Below, piece by piece: positions 60,403 through 64,000 of a stretch of DNA of 64,000 bases. The stretch covers positions 193,501 to 257,500 of the forward strand of contig NC_059540.1 in NCBI RefSeq assembly GCF_905220415.1, in the 5' to 3' direction. Origin of the DNA: Colias croceus (Eukaryota; Arthropoda; Insecta; Lepidoptera; Pieridae). The translations under genes were made by a program, and so were the position numbers. The notes under the pieces are model-generated. The model saw only the letters and a program-made list of their open reading frames with translations. It ran no database searches and was not told the origin of the DNA. Position 1 is the stretch's first letter. Each line of letters begins with the position of its first letter.

Positions 60403-62367
60403 GAGGAGCGATTAAACGGGGAGAATTATCAGCCTGTGCCGGTACATCAGGGGAGGAGGATACTGCCAGACGACAATGCTCCCGCACAGGCATGGATCGA
60501 AAACGAAGATTCGCCGCAAGGACTCGATAGCAGGACCAACAGTCCTGGTGAAAATCGCCGCCTTCTTGGACATAAGCCGATCCACAAATCCACGACAAGG
60601 CTTCAAGCAGGATTAACTTTGGGAGTATGGAAGCAATCGAAATGCTCCTTAAGCGCTAAGAGCGTGAAGATAAAGCCCAGAGTCAAGAGCAAATTCGAGA
60701 AAAGAAAGGAGAAGATCGTAGAAGCTCTCCGGCCGCCGTATTTCATCATCAGCATGATCATATTTATAGTAAGTTCAGGTAGTTCTACAATTTTCTTCAT
60801 GATAATGAATGAAATGTTGATATAAACTTATGAAAGGAGTTGGCTAAAAACTAAATTGTATATTTCCCTTCAGGTATTGCTGCATCTTTGTGGACCGGAA
60901 GAATGGCGCGCGCATTTGGAGTGGTCTCCCGGCGCCTGGTGGCGGGAGCCCTGGAGGCTGATCACGTACGGCTGTGTACACGCTAGTACCGGCCACCTGG
61001 CACTCAACGCACTTGTTGCTTTAGCTGTAAGTTTCATGTTCAATTTTACCTTGCATATTTATGCTCTACGTAGAACAAGACAAACTCATTCCGCTTAAAA
61101 ACATGTTACGTATTTCTATTGAAATCTTAAACTAATTTAAATCAAAATCAATAGATATGTAGTTTAGTTTTTTTATAAGTTCTTCGAAATTTACTTCATT
61201 CTTATAAAATTATTTCGTAATATTTTTCATCAACTTAAACAATTAACGGAACTGTTCAACAATTAACGATAGGTATTAATTCAATTTTAATTCTTTTTTC
61301 CAGGTTGGCTGGCGTTTAGAACGCGAGCAGGGTTGGATGCGGGTTGCGCTGGTGTGGGGGGGCGGTGTGGCGGCGGGCGCGCTCGGTGCCGGCGCGCTGC
61401 AACCAAGGGTACGAGTAGTTGGAGCCTCTGCTGCCGTGTACGCGCTGTTGACCGCTCATCTGCCTAATGTGTGCCTTAGGTAAGATTTCTGTTTTATTGC
61501 TACGTAATATACTTATGTTTCATGTTGTTTTAAAATAGGTTAAACGCAAATGTTGCATATAAGATTTTTATTTCACTGATGAATACACGTTTTCAATACA
61601 GAATATATAATTTCTGGATAAAAATTTGTTAATAGTATTTATCGTCAATAATTGTTATAAAATATAAATGATTATATTCATTTATCACTATGAATTAGTT
61701 AGTACCTAGATCATTTCTCTACTTTTGTGTTCTCTACATTCTAAACAAACGATTTCTTTTTAATTTAGATTTGGGCACATTCCCCTCTGGTGGTTTCGGC
61801 CTCTAAGTGTGGTGGTGCTGGGAGCGTCAGAAGTTTGCTGGGCCTTCATCCGTGTGTCGGAAGGCAACGCTAGCTCGAATCATGTGGCTTGGGCTGCGCA
61901 TGCTCTGGGCGCTGCTGTCGGTGTACCGCTTGGATTTCTCGTATTTAATGGTAAGCTATTTTGTATTGACCATCTAGTCTTTTTATTCTAGTAATAATTT
62001 TTTTTATTTAATTTTGGGTCAATGGAACTAGAAGATTTTTAAGACCAAGTTTACCAAGTTTCCATGAAGTCAAACAATAAAATATCTTCCGATTCTCTCT
62101 CAGATCCCTATATTATATAGAGTATCCCGCACATAGAACTTTTAGTTTTTCCTACGCTGATAACGTAAAACATGCTATTAATTTTGAAAGTGAAGAAATA
62201 AAAGTAAGACATAGTTTTATCAAATTCTTATTTTAATTACAGGCGAGAACAGCACAAGGAAAAATATGCTCTGGTGTAGAATTGTATCGAGCTTCATCAT
62301 GACGGTCGGCGTGTTGGCCGCTATCTGCCACTACCTGTTCTGGTACGACGTGGACCACTACACCTGA
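60403..62367 (+). CDS. Rhomboid-family intramembrane serine protease (five exons, 5' end missing)
   Basis: Rhomboids cleave transmembrane proteins within the bilayer; animal Rho/RHBDL members release EGF-type ligands. Exons read on the + strand: 60403-60768, 60874-61026, 61304-61479, 61769-61950 and 62243-62367, all with GT/AG introns and a continuous frame (junction phases 0, 0, 2, 1), giving 333 residues to a TGA. Residues 1-110 are a charged, basic, presumably cytosolic region ending KSKFEKRKEKIVEALRPPYF. Membrane segment 1 (FIISMIIFIVLLHL) follows. The loop-1 WR pair is in WWREPWR, then HASTGHLALN (H158, H163, N167). The catalytic serine is S215 in GASAAVYAL; family members normally have GxSG. 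The catalytic histidine is H276 in WAAHALGAAVG, within the usual GxxxG segment. The C-terminus, ending YLFWYDVDHYT, resembles the last helix of RHBDL1/3-type proteins. No in-frame ATG occurs before segment 1, so at least one upstream coding exon ending in phase 0 is required. Exons are GC-richer than their introns. Family call firm; subfamily uncertain. Confidence 0.9.
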
Positions 62368-63885
62368 GGAAGACTTGCCTCCTACCTCGCATCAAGGAGG
62401 AAATACAAAGTCTGACAGTTTCGATAATCGAAATATAATGTGATCTTTTGATCGACTAATGTAATACTGAGGTATTGGATTATGATTGGCTTTAGTTTCA
62501 TATAAGGAGCCTGAAAGTTGTGCTGATAAATTGGAAATTTTAATGTCAAAGGCAGTGTAATCGTTGATTGTAATTATTTGCGGAAGGTTTTGCATTGGAT
62601 GTTTGTGCCATACGATAAAGCGGGAAAAGAAGCTTTGACAAGAAAATATTATCTAAAAATTTTATGTACAAAACAATGTGTTCAAAAACGTTTTTACATT
62701 GTTGAAATTGTTAACATTTGGCCGATATTAAATGAAACGCACAAGAGTCTTCCTCTAACATTGTTGTATGATATTATAGATAGGAATCTAACCAGTACTT
62801 AAGCCTAACGTGTACTATATATACTATCTCTGAGAGAGATAATGTGTGATATTGTTGTTATAAAACGTTTGTCGTAGACCAAATGTTGAAATTGTTTGTA
62901 CTTTACATTGTATAAATTACGCTATAATAATGTTTATATTTCTAGTAATTACTTGGTCTACAGCACTCGTTTCTTTACCAATAGGTAACTTAGAATGATA
63001 CAAAGACAGAGTTTGTCAATTGTACAGTATATAAGCTAAACGTAAGAATTTTACATGTTGTCGGTACTTTTTTACCATTTTTTATACTGATCGATAAGCG
63101 ATTGTTGTAAGTAGTTAAATGTTATGAACATAACCGTGTGACGTTATTTAATATTTTTAACTATGCAATGATTTCAATGAGATCTCGCTATTTGTTTTGT
63201 ATCAAAACGCAATAGGAATTGATGTTTGGAAGGACAAGTTAGCGAATTATGTAGGTGTATTTATACTTGTTTTTGTGAGTTATTGTAACCAAAGAGATTA
63301 TTAATCTAGTCCTATGCTTTATGTTGTTGTAGAAAAAATTTTGTGAATATGAAAAAAACTTTGAATTTAGTTTAAGGTTCTCCCGCATAATTTGAAGTTA
63401 CAAAAAGGTTTCGGCAATTAATATCATAGAAATAAAATTCGTTCATAAAAATCATTTAAAAACCTATGTGTCCCTGATTTGATACATGAATCTTCTCTTA
63501 AAATGTTATTGTAATTGTATATTGATATGAATATCACGATGTAACTTTTCTTTGTCACGAGATAAAAACTCAACAAACCATCTTTTCTCTTTTACAGATG
63601 AATTTTATTGCCGATTCCTAATGTTAATGTTAAATGATGAAATAGAACATGACTAACATTCATTTATGACCATGAAAGTTTATAATTATATTCGGGACGA
63701 CCTGTAATTAAATAATTTTACAACAAACATGTTAACTTTATTGTAATGTCTTTTTATTGGTCTGAATTACTTACTGCATATTATTCTAACATATCATAAT
63801 ATTTTTACATTTAACCAAGAACAAGTTGTCTGTGTGTCTTATGCGTACTTAATAAACTGGAACAAAATAAAATACTTTAAAAAAG
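62368..63885 (+). other. 3' UTR and poly(A) signals of the rhomboid gene
   Basis: After the TGA at 62365-62367 there is about 1.5 kb of AT-rich sequence with no long conserved reading frame. AATAAA occurs at 63851-63856 and again at 63867-63872, a plausible poly(A) signal pair. Immediately downstream, CTTTATT and GTTTTATTTTT read as AATAAAG and AAAAATAAAAC on the other strand, so a convergent gene could end just beyond the window. The transcript end is inferred. Confidence 0.5.
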
Positions 63886-64000
63886 CTTTATTGTTTTATT
63901 TTTATCAGTTGTTTTAATAATTTAAATTTTCTTTTACACAATCGGAGTAGTAACATATGCAAATATTATAATTAAGGTCATTGGACACTGCAATTATAAT

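Noticed and set aside
62578..62802. 74-codon frame after the rhomboid stop
   Set aside because: It lies in the 3' UTR, has no domain and no splice support.

Overview
The window looks like moth or butterfly (Lepidoptera) nuclear DNA. It is strongly AT-rich and gene-poor. It carries intron-containing coding sequence with GT/AG splice sites and many short interspersed elements of types common in lepidopteran genomes: Helitron-like elements that begin near TACTAATATTATAAA and end in CTAG, the AACCGACTTC...GAAGTCGGTT element, and the AGGGCTGATTTTTCAAT MITE. Nothing resembles bacterial operon structure.

Only one host gene is well supported. It is a rhomboid-family intramembrane serine protease on the + strand, in five coding exons between 60403 and 62367, followed by a 3' UTR of about 1.5 kb. 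The N-terminal exon or exons are missing: the first visible exon has no in-frame ATG before the first membrane segment. The serine and histidine of the catalytic dyad are present, but the usual GxSG motif reads GASA. Two CpG-richer stretches that end in a GTAAGT donor (about 43000-43273 and 50166-50477) could be promoters with 5' exons for this or another gene; this is inference.

The rest is a mobile-element landscape. Region 1 (1-5 kb) holds a 214-bp foldback element with a 7-bp target duplication, a remnant repeat and a 564-bp foldback element. Region 2 (10.3-15.1 kb) is a dense cluster: a Helitron-like piece, a G-rich tract, two diverged tandem arrays and three inverted-repeat elements, two of them from one family. 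Region 3 (16-22.5 kb) has small hairpins, a 175-bp MITE and a Helitron-like copy. Region 4 (23.3-25.4 kb) is a pogo-like DNA transposon with intact ends and TA duplications, a truncated transposase gene and a second element inserted in it. Region 5 (25.7-48.8 kb) holds many Helitron-like copies, a tRNA-derived SINE, two GC-rich retrotransposon insertions with clear target-site duplications (28.7 and 41.7 kb), and a 5'-truncated LINE with reverse-transcriptase sequence (39.5-40.4 kb). Region 6 (51-58.8 kb) has a Helitron-like copy, two inverted LINE 3' ends and a 1.12-kb TIR element carrying a degenerate, transposase-like gene that I cannot assign to a named superfamily. Region 7 (60.4-63.9 kb) is the rhomboid gene.

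The least familiar items are the 57.66-58.78 kb TIR element, the interleaved inverted repeats near 55.0 kb, the paired foldback families at 12-15 kb, and the altered rhomboid active site. All element calls come from reading inverted repeats, target duplications and remembered family consensus; no search was run.
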